Positions 17,373 through 25,962 of a stretch of DNA of 64,000 nt are shown here, piece after piece. Every line of letters starts with the position of its first letter. Positions within the stretch are counted from its first letter, which is position 1. Source of the DNA: Paenibacillus arenosi (lineage in GTDB: Bacteria; Bacillota; Bacilli; Paenibacillales; Paenibacillaceae). The stretch covers positions 48,817 to 112,816 of the forward strand of contig NZ_JACYTN010000015.1 in NCBI RefSeq assembly GCF_014841135.1, given 5' to 3'. A program made the position numbers and the translations under genes. A model generated the notes under the pieces. The model was not told the origin of the DNA, searched no databases, and saw nothing but the letters and a program-made list of their open reading frames with translations.

Positions 17373-18878
17373 CTATTGTCCTTCATCGCTTTTGACATCG
17401 CCCACTTCTGTAGGCTCCATGATCCACTCATCTGGAATATGGACAAGAGGCAGCCAAACGATAAATGTAGTACCTTCCCCAGGCTGCGTCATGACCTCAA
17501 CAGAGCCTCCATGCTCATCAATAATCCATTTGGCAATCGATAAGCCTAGGCCAGTTCCCGATGTGATGCCACGAGATACATCAGCACGATAAAAGCGCTC
17601 GAAAATATGCGGCACTTCATGCTCATCCATTCCGATACCACTGTCCTTGATACGTAGTCCCAGTTGGTCGTTCTGAACAACCGCTATTAGCTCCACACTT
17701 CCGGAAGGCGTGTATTTGAACGCATTTTCAATAAAGATGAACAGCATTTGCTGCAAGTAATCTTTGTTGCCTCGAACAAACTTATTAGATAGCTCTGCAT
17801 TTTCTTCAAAAATCCAATCCGATGTTCTTGGCAGGAACTGTGCCCTACGTACGACCTCTTCGATAAGCCCCTTTACTTCAACGACTTCTTTCTCCACTTT
17901 ATAACCTGCATCTGCACGCGCTAAAGAGAGCATGTCGTTTACAAGATTACTCATTCGTCGTGCTTCATCTCCAATATCACGCAATGCCTCCTCAGACATT
18001 TGCTCGCGCTCATCTTCCGTCAATGGCAATTCATTCGTATTTTTCGTAGACCACATCTTCTCTAACAAATCGACATTGCCTCGAATGGTAGTAAGCGGTG
18101 TTCTGAGCTCATGCGATGCATCCGATACAAATCGACGCTGCGCCCGATAAGCATCATCTAACTCATTATAAAAGGTCTCCATCCGACCTAACATACTATT
18201 AATCGTTTCCGTCAGCTGGCCAATTTCATCTTCAGGAGGACCTTCGCGCGGAATACGGACACTCAGATCCGCCCCCTTCTGTACACGATTGGTTGCACGA
18301 ATGATATTCTCAATTGGGCGCAGTGACTTTTGTGCTAGGAACAATCCTAACGAGAAGGCAATCACGACGGTCACCATCGATGCAAAAATAAGAATCGTGC
18401 GAAGCAATTTGAAGAAGGCAGCATGGTCACCCGTATAGGCACCTACTTGAATGAGTCCAACAACCTCTCCACCAATATCGATTGGTTGGTGATAAACGTA
18501 GAACTCATTCCCACTCACGTTCAATCGCTTATATCCTTCCTGCACATCTTTAGGTGATGAAGGGTAAGGAAACTTCATTCGCAAATCCTGAAGATTTTCG
18601 GAAAACCTATACTCCTTGCTTGTATAGTTGTAGGTTTGGATATACAACTCTTCAAAAGAATTATCTGAGTTAGGAGGTACAAAAATATCAAAAGAGATAT
18701 CTCCGTTCCATTTTACCGTGCTTTGAACCGACATTTGTTTCGTTTGGTGCTTAAGGCGATTTTTGATATCACTGTAAATATTGTAGTCAACAAACGCATA
18801 GATCGAAATGCCGAACACAAACAATGTAAATGCCAACAATGCTGAATACCATACTGTAAGCCTAAGGCGAATCGACAT
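17373..18878 (-). CDS. HAMP-domain sensor histidine kinase, 501 aa
   Basis: Membrane sensor of a two-component system. Membrane segments at about 9-31 and 160-183 enclose an extracellular sensing domain of roughly 125 residues that I do not recognise. A HAMP linker (about 184-240) follows, then the phospho-acceptor His256 in SDASHELRTPL, and an ATPase domain with N box IFIENAFKYTP, DSGIGM and GTGLGLSIA. The gene starts 3 bases after the stop of the OmpR-type regulator, with GAGGGG upstream of the ATG, so the pair is one operon. The next gene on this strand is ispH. Direct repeats in the nearby htrA promoter suggest htrA may be a target, as in CssRS/MprAB-type systems (inference). Confidence 0.94.
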   Translation of the reverse strand: MSIRLRLTVWYSALLAFTLFVFGISIYAFVDYNIYSDIKNRLKHQTKQMSVQSTVKWNGDISFDIFVPPNSDNSFEELYIQTYNYTSKEYRFSENLQDLRMKFPYPSSPKDVQEGYKRLNVSGNEFYVYHQPIDIGGEVVGLIQVGAYTGDHAAFFKLLRTILIFASMVTVVIAFSLGLFLAQKSLRPIENIIRATNRVQKGADLSVRIPREGPPEDEIGQLTETINSMLGRMETFYNELDDAYRAQRRFVSDASHELRTPLTTIRGNVDLLEKMWSTKNTNELPLTEDEREQMSEEALRDIGDEARRMSNLVNDMLSLARADAGYKVEKEVVEVKGLIEEVVRRAQFLPRTSDWIFEENAELSNKFVRGNKDYLQQMLFIFIENAFKYTPSGSVELIAVVQNDQLGLRIKDSGIGMDEHEVPHIFERFYRADVSRGITSGTGLGLSIAKWIIDEHGGSVEVMTQPGEGTTFIVWLPLVHIPDEWIMEPTEVGDVKSDEGQ

Positions 18879-18881
18879 TCA

Positions 18882-19565
18882 CTAGTCCCCTCTCAATACG
18901 TAACCAGTACCGCGAATCGTTTGAATAAGACGCTTATCGCCATGCTCTTCCGTCTTTTGGCGCAGCATCGCAATATACACCTCAAGCACATTTGATTCCC
19001 CGCTATAATCATAGCCCCAAATTTTCTCCATAATGACATCTCTCGGCAATACTCGCTTCGGATTCTGCATGAACAGATGGAGCAATTCGAACTCTTTTGC
19101 TGTCAGTTCTACTGGTTTGCCATCCCGCTTCACTTCACGAGTATGTAAATCTAACAAAAGATCTTCAAACGTCAAACGATGGCCTCCGCCTTCTTGCTCT
19201 GGACGACGACGCAGCAATGCTCTCACGCGAGCTAACAATTCTTCCAACGCAAACGGCTTCACGAGATAATCATCTGCTCCCGTATCTAAGCCTTTCACTC
19301 GATCCTGCACTTCATCTTTCGCCGTCAGCATCAACACAGGGACACTGATTTCCGCTTCCCGCAGTCGTCGACATACTTCCCAACCATCCACTTCCGGCAT
19401 CATGACGTCAAGAATAACAAGATCTGGCTCTCTAATAATAACTTGGCGCAAGCCCTCCGCACCGTTTGGTGCCGTCTGTACCTCATAGCCATCAAATACG
19501 AGTCCGCGTCTCAACATCGACGTTATTTTTTCATCATCATCTACAATTAAAATATAAGGCCTCAT
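18882..19565 (-). CDS. OmpR-family response regulator, 227 aa
   Basis: Partner of the adjacent kinase. The receiver domain has acidic pocket VDDDE, phospho-acceptor Asp in VILDVMMPEVDG, and Lys in VKPFALEELLARV. The C-terminal winged helix ends with TIRGTGYVLRGD. The second of two in-frame ATGs (19565) is chosen because AAAGGAAG lies about 10 bases before it; the alternative at 19586 lacks a ribosome site. Closest in feel to MprA/YkoG-like regulators, so no symbol is assigned. Confidence 0.94.
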   Translation of the reverse strand: MRPYILIVDDDEKITSMLRRGLVFDGYEVQTAPNGAEGLRQVIIREPDLVILDVMMPEVDGWEVCRRLREAEISVPVLMLTAKDEVQDRVKGLDTGADDYLVKPFALEELLARVRALLRRRPEQEGGGHRLTFEDLLLDLHTREVKRDGKPVELTAKEFELLHLFMQNPKRVLPRDVIMEKIWGYDYSGESNVLEVYIAMLRQKTEEHGDKRLIQTIRGTGYVLRGD

Positions 19566-19710
19566 ATGAAATATTCTTCCTTTCATCCTTAACGTTTATG
19601 AATAGCTTCAACGATGAGCTCTTTGACTCATACGTATTACATCGTCGTATTACTTTTAGAACTTACTCTGTACCCTAGCTCAGACTTATATTGTACCATG
19701 ACGCGCGGAC

Positions 19711-19755
19711 AAGCGAAAAGAAAGCGAAGGATACACTTCATATCACCTCGCTTTC
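19711..19755 (-). terminator. Terminator of htrA
   Basis: The stem GAAAGCGAGG with CCTTCGCTTTC is followed on the minus strand by TTTTCGCTT, 37 bases after the htrA stop. Confidence 0.82.
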
Positions 19756-19791
19756 TTCTCTCTGTATATCTTTATAACTAACGTTTACGAT

Positions 19792-21417
19792 TTAAGGCTG
19801 GAGCTGTTCTTGTGCCGCTTGTTGGAATTTGTTCTTGTCACCAATCTTCACGTCTACACTTGTTTTTTTGCCTTTACGAACAACCTCGAGTTTAACCGTA
19901 TCGCCCACTTTTTTCGTTAAAATCTGTTCACTCAACTCTTCCTTCGTTGCTATCTCCTTGCCATCAATAGTCGTGATGACATCATAAGCGCGTAGCTCTG
20001 CATCATAAGCTGGAGAACCAAACACAACCGTATGCACTAGCGCACCAGGTGTATTTTCGATACCAATACTTTTCGCAATTTCTTCCGTCATTGTAATCAA
20101 GTTCGTTCCGATAAATGGAACTGGCTCTTTTGGAATTTCTTTGTTCTGTTTCAGCGGTTCCACGACATTCAAGATAACATTAGCAGGAATGGCGAAGCCG
20201 ATACCTTGTGCTTCCTTACTTACTGCTACGTTCATCCCGATAACTTCGCCCTTCATATTTAAGAGCGGGCCGCCAGAGTTACCTGGGTTAATGGATGCAT
20301 CCGTTTGAAGCAAATGTTCGTAGGTGCGCGGCTGGCCGTTATCATTCACGGTAATCGAACGCTCCCTAGCACTCAATACGCCCGTAGTTACCGTGTGATC
20401 GAATCCAGACGGATTGCCGATTGCAACCAACTGCTCTCCTACTTCCGTTGCATCGGAGTTACCAAGCTTGATTGTCGGGAAGTCAGAATCTCCTTCAATT
20501 TTCAATACAGCCAAATCAAGATCACGGCTCTTGCCTAATACTTGAGCTTTAAAAGGCTTTGTATAGCCTTCTATATTAACTTGTACCACTTCAGCACCTT
20601 CGATAACGTGCTGGTTCGTTAAAATAAATCCATCTTTTTCAAAAATAAAGCCTGTGCCCAGCCCTAGCGGCTGAAGAGCTTTTTCGGATGGCGTGTTGCT
20701 GTGCTGACTTTCAGGATTACCTCCGAAAAACTGTCTGAAGAACGGATCATCCATCCATGAACCTCTTCCACCCGTACTACTAGGTGTACCGTATGTGTCA
20801 ATTTTCACTACCGCTGGGCTTGCCATTTTCACGACATCAGACACAGCGGCTGTTCCTTCAGGGAATGGTGCAGGACGTTTATCTACTACTTGCTGAGCAG
20901 CTTCTTTACGTTCAGTTACACCCGACAGAAGTGCATCCTCTCCTGTAAACCAGTTGTAGTAATCAGATGCTCCCATTAGGCCGCCAATTGCAATAACCCC
21001 TGCCATAAAGGAAGCAACCACCGTACGGAACGAGGTACGACGACGTTCTGGCTTCTGTTGGAACTGCCATTGTTGGTTAGCTCGTTCACCGTCTTTATAG
21101 CCGCCACCTCCATTAGATGAAGCTCCTCCTGCAAACGTAGGACCATTATGCGTTGCACTTGAGAATGGCATCGGCTTAATTGCCTGAGGCGGAGTTACCG
21201 GTACATCGCTTGCTCTGCCAGATGAATCACGTGATACTGTAGAATCTTGCTCGCTTCGTGAAGATTGATATGGCCCGTAAGCATAATAGTAAGGCTGTTG
21301 CTTATTATCTTGTTCCTTGGAAGCTGCTTGCTCATGTCCTGCTTGATTGGCCTCAGATTGAGGTCCTGTATAAGAACCCTTGTCGGGATGAGAAAAAGAA
21401 TTACGTTGATCGCTCAT
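19792..21417 (-). CDS. htrA: HtrA/DegP-type membrane serine protease with PDZ domain, 541 aa
   Basis: Surface quality-control protease that degrades misfolded exported proteins. A long, low-complexity, Gln/Ser-rich cytoplasmic segment (about 1-128) precedes one membrane helix (about 130-150). The trypsin-like domain has catalytic His270 (TNQHVIEG), Asp301 (RDLDLAVLK) and Ser381 (NPGNSGGP). A single PDZ domain follows from about 425 to 520. GGAGGAG lies 6 bases before the ATG. The two-component pair lies immediately downstream on the same strand but behind a terminator, so it is a separate transcript. The promoter region has an 11-base-period direct repeat where an OmpR-family activator would bind. 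Confidence 0.95.
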   Translation of the reverse strand: MSDQRNSFSHPDKGSYTGPQSEANQAGHEQAASKEQDNKQQPYYYAYGPYQSSRSEQDSTVSRDSSGRASDVPVTPPQAIKPMPFSSATHNGPTFAGGASSNGGGGYKDGERANQQWQFQQKPERRRTSFRTVVASFMAGVIAIGGLMGASDYYNWFTGEDALLSGVTERKEAAQQVVDKRPAPFPEGTAAVSDVVKMASPAVVKIDTYGTPSSTGGRGSWMDDPFFRQFFGGNPESQHSNTPSEKALQPLGLGTGFIFEKDGFILTNQHVIEGAEVVQVNIEGYTKPFKAQVLGKSRDLDLAVLKIEGDSDFPTIKLGNSDATEVGEQLVAIGNPSGFDHTVTTGVLSARERSITVNDNGQPRTYEHLLQTDASINPGNSGGPLLNMKGEVIGMNVAVSKEAQGIGFAIPANVILNVVEPLKQNKEIPKEPVPFIGTNLITMTEEIAKSIGIENTPGALVHTVVFGSPAYDAELRAYDVITTIDGKEIATKEELSEQILTKKVGDTVKLEVVRKGKKTSVDVKIGDKNKFQQAAQEQLQP

Positions 21418-21492
21418 GTGATCTCCTCCATTACTGTTAATGTTGCTGTTTCCATATTCCCTTCATTTTCGGGAAGCTCAATACCTTATGTA

Positions 21493-21527
21493 GTTATAAT
21501 GGACTAGTAACCTTAAGCACACCTTAA
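21493..21527 (-). promoter_or_regulatory. htrA promoter with direct repeats for an OmpR-family regulator
   Basis: On the minus strand two copies of TTAAGGT separated by GTGC (period 11, 21510-21527) sit over the position of the -35 box of a TATAAC -10 element (21493-21498) that has no recognisable -35 box. This layout is typical of PhoB/OmpR-type activated promoters. The adjacent response regulator is the obvious candidate. Confidence 0.5.
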
Positions 21528-21590
21528 AAACTTTATAAAACGGAATAAAACCGATATTCCCATTCTTTTTTTACTATTTACATAACAATA

Positions 21591-21616
21591 GCCCATTCGA
21601 CTGCATCCGAATAGGC
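21591..21616 (-). terminator. Hairpin downstream of liaR, possible terminator
   Basis: A 9-base stem (GCCTATTCG with CGAATGGGC) lies 49 bases after the liaR stop. There is no T run after it, so termination is uncertain. Confidence 0.35.
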
Positions 21617-21664
21617 GATTAACTCCGATATGTTTGATGTGTTTGTTCCTTAGCCGTTCTATCA

Positions 21665-22300
21665 CTATGCCCAGCCTTTGCGATGTGCAAACACGGCTAA
21701 CTGCGTTCGATCCTGCAGCTCACATTTCATTAATAGATTTGATACGTGTGTTTTTACCGTTTTAATACTTATATGCAGCTCATCTGCTATGTCTTTGTTT
21801 GTTTTGCCATCTGCGATAAGCAGCAGTACTTCCTTTTCGCGCTCAGTCAAGCCATCATGCTCAGGCTCTGCGGCCCGCTTGCGCAATCCACGAGTCAGTG
21901 CTTGAGAAACTTCTCCACTCATGACAGGCATACCTCGATAAGCACCGCGAATTGCATAGCATAGTTCTTCGGCAGATATGGTCTTTAGTACGTAGCTAAC
22001 CGCACCCGCTTGAATTGCAGAAACGACTTGCTCATCTTCCATAAAGCTCGTTAACATGACAATCCGTAGCTGCGGATAACGCGCAATCAATCTGCTCGTC
22101 GTTTCCACTCCATCCATGTCAGGCATCATCAAATCCATTAATACGACGTCAGGGAGATTGTCTTCCATCGCTTCGAGCTTATTCAGAGCATCATGCCCTC
22201 CACTCGCCTCCCCCAACACATCGATTTCCGAATCAAGCATCAAGTACGTCTTCAAACCTAGTCGAACCATTTCATGATCATCTACAAGAAAGACTTTCAT
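21665..22300 (-). CDS. liaR: LiaR/VraR-type response regulator
   Basis: NarL-family regulator of the cell-wall antibiotic stress response. The receiver has FLVDDHEMVR, phospho-acceptor Asp in VVLMDLMMPDMDG, and a C-terminal LuxR helix-turn-helix with LTEREKEVLLLIADGKTNKDI. The ATG at 22300 has AGGA 8 bases upstream; the ATG at 22309 would have none. It overlaps the liaS stop by 23 bases, so the two are translationally coupled. Third gene of liaF-liaS-liaR. Confidence 0.93.
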   Translation of the reverse strand: MKVFLVDDHEMVRLGLKTYLMLDSEIDVLGEASGGHDALNKLEAMEDNLPDVVLMDLMMPDMDGVETTSRLIARYPQLRIVMLTSFMEDEQVVSAIQAGAVSYVLKTISAEELCYAIRGAYRGMPVMSGEVSQALTRGLRKRAAEPEHDGLTEREKEVLLLIADGKTNKDIADELHISIKTVKTHVSNLLMKCELQDRTQLAVFAHRKGWA

Positions 22301-23357
22301 CTTGTTCATCCTGATTCATCCCCTCAGCTTCAAACAGTGGAATATATACCCGAATTGTCGTACCCGCACCTGGTTGGCTGATCAACTCCATATGACCCCC
22401 AAGCTTATCAGCACGTTCCTGCATCGTCGTTAAACCATAACTGCCAGCAAAAGAACTCTTATTATTGCGATCGAATCCCACACCATCATCTGCAATTGAC
22501 AGCAACATGCGATTCGCAGATTCCTGCATACTAAGTGTAACCTGATCGGCCTTAGCATGCTTAACAACATTCGCCATTGCTTCTTGTATCATTAAGAAGC
22601 ATTGATGTTCTTTTGCTTCAGATAAATCATTTTCAATATGGATATCGATCTTGCCCTGCAAACCGTTTTGACGGCAATAGTCAGGAAACCACACCCCTAG
22701 CGCTTCTTGTAGGGATCGCCCATCCAACTCAATCGGACGGAGCTGTGAAATTAAAGCTCGCATTTGACGCTGAGCATTATGCGACATTTCAATTAATTGT
22801 GTGACAACGAGCTTCGCGCGCTCTTCATCCAGTTCCATCACTTTTGGCAATGAAGCGGAAGACATATGAATCGCGAACAACTGTTGACTAACCGAATCAT
22901 GAAGGTCACGCGCCAATCGCTTTCTTTCTTCTTGCACAATCTGTTCATTGAAGATTTCACGCTCAATAACTTGCTGTTCGGTCAACTTCTGCAACAATTT
23001 TAACTTCTGTTCTGTTGTCTGCATCATCGTATTAAAATGCTCATACAGCGCATCAAACGATGTATGCTCACTTTCTTGAATTCGAACCGACCAGTTCCCC
23101 TTGGCCACCTGCATCATACTTTCATTAAGCGTGTCGAGCTTGCGTTGGATTCTCAATCCTGTGACGTAACCTGTTATTAATGAGACGATAAGTACCGTCA
23201 AAATACCAAACAGCCACTGAACCCACCCCGTAAACCATCCATCCCCAAAGCTAAAGGCAAGCCATAAGCTAGCAACGATAATACTTCCTGAAATGATAAA
23301 GGAGCATAGCAGTTCCCATTTCAGATTATTGGCACGCCACAAGCGTATATATCCCAT
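22278..23357 (-). CDS. liaS: LiaS/VraS-type sensor histidine kinase
   Basis: Two membrane segments at about residues 14-33 and 41-65 with almost no extracellular loop, the intramembrane-sensing layout of LiaS. A HAMP-like linker follows, then a HisKA_3 domain with ARDLHDSVSQQL (phospho-acceptor His) and an ATPase domain with NVVKHAKA and DDGVGFD. GGGTGGG precedes the ATG. It begins 3 bases after the liaF stop. The family responds to lipid-II-interfering antibiotics and is held inactive by LiaF. Confidence 0.93.
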   Translation of the reverse strand: MGYIRLWRANNLKWELLCSFIISGSIIVASLWLAFSFGDGWFTGWVQWLFGILTVLIVSLITGYVTGLRIQRKLDTLNESMMQVAKGNWSVRIQESEHTSFDALYEHFNTMMQTTEQKLKLLQKLTEQQVIEREIFNEQIVQEERKRLARDLHDSVSQQLFAIHMSSASLPKVMELDEERAKLVVTQLIEMSHNAQRQMRALISQLRPIELDGRSLQEALGVWFPDYCRQNGLQGKIDIHIENDLSEAKEHQCFLMIQEAMANVVKHAKADQVTLSMQESANRMLLSIADDGVGFDRNNKSSFAGSYGLTTMQERADKLGGHMELISQPGAGTTIRVYIPLFEAEGMNQDEQDESLSCR

Positions 23358-23360
23358 GCA

Positions 23361-24458
23361 TTAGCCCACCCTTATCACTTTTACATCACCAATAAAACTG
23401 TTAACCTCGATCAGAACCTTTTTACTGGATTCGTGGAAAAATGGTGTTTTGGCTTCGAGATCACGCATAAAACCGGAGTACTTCTGATCAAACACTTTCA
23501 TATCTCCTAAGAAAGAATGCGAAGATACGAACACGCCTAAGTCCATATCGTTTGGCACGTACACTTTGACATCACCGATAAAGCTGCTTACATTTATAAT
23601 CGTTTTTCCATAAGGCACTTGCGCCTTCGTTAAATCGATAATCGTATCCCCAACAAAGTTCGACACATTTGCCGGACGCAGCTCCCAATAATCATGTCCT
23701 AAATGAATATCCCCGATAAAGCAGGATTTTTCAATCCTCCCTTTTTTCTTCTTCATTTTTTTAGCAGCATGCTTTAGCTTCTTCTTATATGTTTTGTAAT
23801 CGTAATCGCCTTGGCCACTATAATCATCATCATAGTCGTAATCGTCATCATCCATATCAAAATCAAGATCTAACTCATCGTCGAAGTCATTCTTTTTGTT
23901 ATACGTCTTATAATGAGGTGGCTTAGGTGGTTGGGGAGGCTTCGGTATGTTCATCTTAAGGTGATTTATTCCTCCATCCTCTTTATATCCATCTACGTCA
24001 TTAGAAATTGGATGCTGCTCAGCATTTAAGTTTTTTACATAATCGGCAAATGGATCTTCGTATTCAGGCTTCTTCCATTCCGTTGATGTCGAAGATGGAT
24101 TCCATTCCGGTTCTTTATGTTTGGACGATTTGAATTTGCCCTTAACACCAAAGAGCACAATAAGACCAATCGCTATAATAATCAACGGAAACGCTCTTCG
24201 AATCGCTTCCCCGAGAGACATGTGGATAATTTCTAAATTCGAAAGTAAAAAGAAACCACCAATGCCTAACACAATCAAACCTGCCCAAGTACCACTCACG
24301 AGCATGCTGACACCAACAAACAATAAGATGAGCGGCCAAAATATAGATACAAGATCTCCGATATTAAAATGCAAGAATCCCCACTGCTGGAGCATAAACA
24401 GTACGCCAACCGTAACAAGTATTGACCCGCCAATCCAGCGCCCTTTGTTGCCTGTCAT
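23361..24458 (-). CDS. liaF: LiaF-like membrane inhibitor of LiaS, with charged linker, 365 aa
   Basis: Four hydrophobic segments lie within residues 10-105. The C-terminal LiaF domain (about 255-365) has repeated SFIGD-type motifs (FIGDIHLG, FVGDTIID, FIGDVKVY, FLGDMKVF, FIGDVKVI). Between them is an unusual 120-residue linker with proline-rich, then strongly acidic (runs of Asp near 195-215), then lysine-rich sequence (about 230-243). B. subtilis LiaF is about 240 residues, so this one is clearly extended. GAGGG precedes the ATG. First gene of liaFSR; no liaIH-like target operon is in the window. Confidence 0.9.
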   Translation of the reverse strand: MTGNKGRWIGGSILVTVGVLFMLQQWGFLHFNIGDLVSIFWPLILLFVGVSMLVSGTWAGLIVLGIGGFFLLSNLEIIHMSLGEAIRRAFPLIIIAIGLIVLFGVKGKFKSSKHKEPEWNPSSTSTEWKKPEYEDPFADYVKNLNAEQHPISNDVDGYKEDGGINHLKMNIPKPPQPPKPPHYKTYNKKNDFDDELDLDFDMDDDDYDYDDDYSGQGDYDYKTYKKKLKHAAKKMKKKKGRIEKSCFIGDIHLGHDYWELRPANVSNFVGDTIIDLTKAQVPYGKTIINVSSFIGDVKVYVPNDMDLGVFVSSHSFLGDMKVFDQKYSGFMRDLEAKTPFFHESSKKVLIEVNSFIGDVKVIRVG

Positions 24459-24617
24459 CTTTATCCCTCATTTCTTATTGCAGACCATTTTCTGCAATTG
24501 AACTTGTTCAATACTTGTATTGTATAGCAGTACCAATACTTGTAACAGATCCGAGAGGTTGAACTTTATCTCAGTCTAGAGACTGAGACGTTCCTCTTCG
24601 CATCCATTTCAACTCAC

Positions 24618-24664
24618 AAAAAAAGAAGGCAATCTGCTGTTTCCAGCATGATTGCCTTCTTTTG
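24618..24664. terminator. Bidirectional terminator after the SASP gene
   Basis: AGAAGGCAATC and GATTGCCTTCT form a perfect stem with A and T runs on both sides. It closes the minus-strand small spore protein gene (stop at 24690) and isolates liaFSR. Confidence 0.92.
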
Positions 24665-24689
24665 CCGCTTTTAACGGTTTCACGCGATG

Positions 24690-24860
24690 TTACTGTTGTG
24701 CCTTTTGGGACTGGCCTTTCGCTGCTTTACCAGCAGCACCAGCTGTTCCAGCCACACCAGCACCTGCTTCCGCTGCAAACTCAGCATCAAAATTGTTTTG
24801 TTGCTGTTGATTCTGAGAAGAAAATGCACCAAACTTGTTCTTTTGGTTATGGTTGCTCAT
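24690..24860 (-). CDS. Gamma-type small acid-soluble spore protein, 56 aa
   Basis: A short gene with an excellent ribosome site (AGGAGGTGA, 6 bases before ATG 24860) and its own terminator. The product is rich in Gln, Asn and Ala, has FGAFSSQNQQQQ followed by FDAEFAAEAG, and ends in an Ala/Gly/Lys/Gln tail with no Cys or Trp. Gamma-type SASPs carry such glutamine-rich sequence with an EFASE-like cleavage motif and serve as amino-acid stores in spores. The family assignment rests on composition and the EFAAE motif. That it is a gene is well supported. Confidence 0.78.
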   Translation of the reverse strand: MSNHNQKNKFGAFSSQNQQQQNNFDAEFAAEAGAGVAGTAGAAGKAAKGQSQKAQQ

Positions 24861-24997
24861 CGCATTTCACCTCCTGCGGCTCGCCCTTCATCCCTGATGA
24901 AGATTGCGAAGTATATGAAGGAAACATCTCGTTTCCACATCAAATATTATGCGATTAGCAACACCACATTATGCACCATGAAAGCGATTGACATGAA

Positions 24998-25771
24998 TTA
25001 CATATTTAGCTTTGATAATCGTTTATTCTTTATAACAGTCGCATTTAATTCATCAATCATACGCTCTGTTACTTTCCCACTTCCTCTACGAATCACTTGA
25101 ACCTCTACGTTCTTCTTGCCCCACTGCTTATATACCTGTTTCGTTGTGTCAAAATAAAGATCAATATGGGAACCTTTAATTTTACCGCCTATGTCTGCCA
25201 CAATGCCGTATCCATACCCAGGGATATACAAGATGGACCCTAACGGAAATACACCGAGGTCGGCTGCTATCGTCGATACATAGCCACGACGCACTTTCAC
25301 CCCAGAATAAGTTATGCCATACGACGGATGACCTGGCAGCTTGCCTGTGGATTCAATGCCAGCCGTATAGCCAGTCGCTGTAACGGTCATTGCACGAAGT
25401 ACTTGTTCTTGCTGCGGAGCTAGCAGCTTGTCTGCAAATAAGACAGCCGTAGTCGTTGCCGCCTTACTGTTTTCCTCGTCACTCACTCGTTTCCGATCGG
25501 CACTTTTTGCCGATACCACCTTGGCTTTTTCTTCAACAGAAGGTTTTAGGTTGCATGCAATGGATTGAAGTTTCATTTGTATCGAGCTTAAACGATGTTC
25601 TGCCATCGTCTTGATAAATGGTGTATTCCAACTATTCCAGCTCCAATCACTGTATACCCCTATTGGCATCGTACCTAGCTGAGCCTCCGCTTGTCCTTCC
25701 CAGCTAAATGTTATAGCTATCATAATCGTCGCCATTACTGCGACCCAACTTAACCATTTCTTCATCTTCAC
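24998..25771 (-). CDS. Secreted 3D (Asp-Asp-Asp) domain protein, 257 aa
   Basis: The signal peptide (about 1-30, ending GQAEA) is followed by an undefined region and a C-terminal 3D domain (about 145-235). The domain has the pattern [34 protein letters not shown] and HIDLYFDT. These carry the aspartates of the beta-barrel shared with MltA and with the YocH/YuiC/RpfB cell-wall enzymes, so a peptidoglycan-acting or binding role is likely. The GTG at 25771 has GGAG 10 bases upstream; an ATG at 25765 is the alternative. No LysM or G5 domain is present. Confidence 0.85.
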   Translation of the reverse strand: MKMKKWLSWVAVMATIMIAITFSWEGQAEAQLGTMPIGVYSDWSWNSWNTPFIKTMAEHRLSSIQMKLQSIACNLKPSVEEKAKVVSAKSADRKRVSDEENSKAATTTAVLFADKLLAPQQEQVLRAMTVTATGYTAGIESTGKLPGHPSYGITYSGVKVRRGYVSTIAADLGVFPLGSILYIPGYGYGIVADIGGKIKGSHIDLYFDTTKQVYKQWGKKNVEVQVIRRGSGKVTERMIDELNATVIKNKRLSKLNM

Positions 25772-25920
25772 GCTGCTGTCACTCCGTCTTGTTGATATGG
25801 ATTAAAGAATCGAGACTATCGTAAGAACTAGCATATAACTTTAGTTGTAAACAAATGGTTATACACTTCTTTAATCGGAAGGATTTCCTGCAACGTGAAA
25901 AATTATGCATCGAAAAATGT

Positions 25921-25958
25921 AAAATAAAAACCCGCCCTATTGAAACATAGGACGGGTA
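25921..25958 (-). terminator. Terminator of thrS
   Basis: The stem ACCCGTCCTAT with ATAGGGCGGGT is followed by TTTTATTTT on the minus strand, immediately after the thrS stop. Confidence 0.93.
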
Positions 25959-25962
25959 TATA

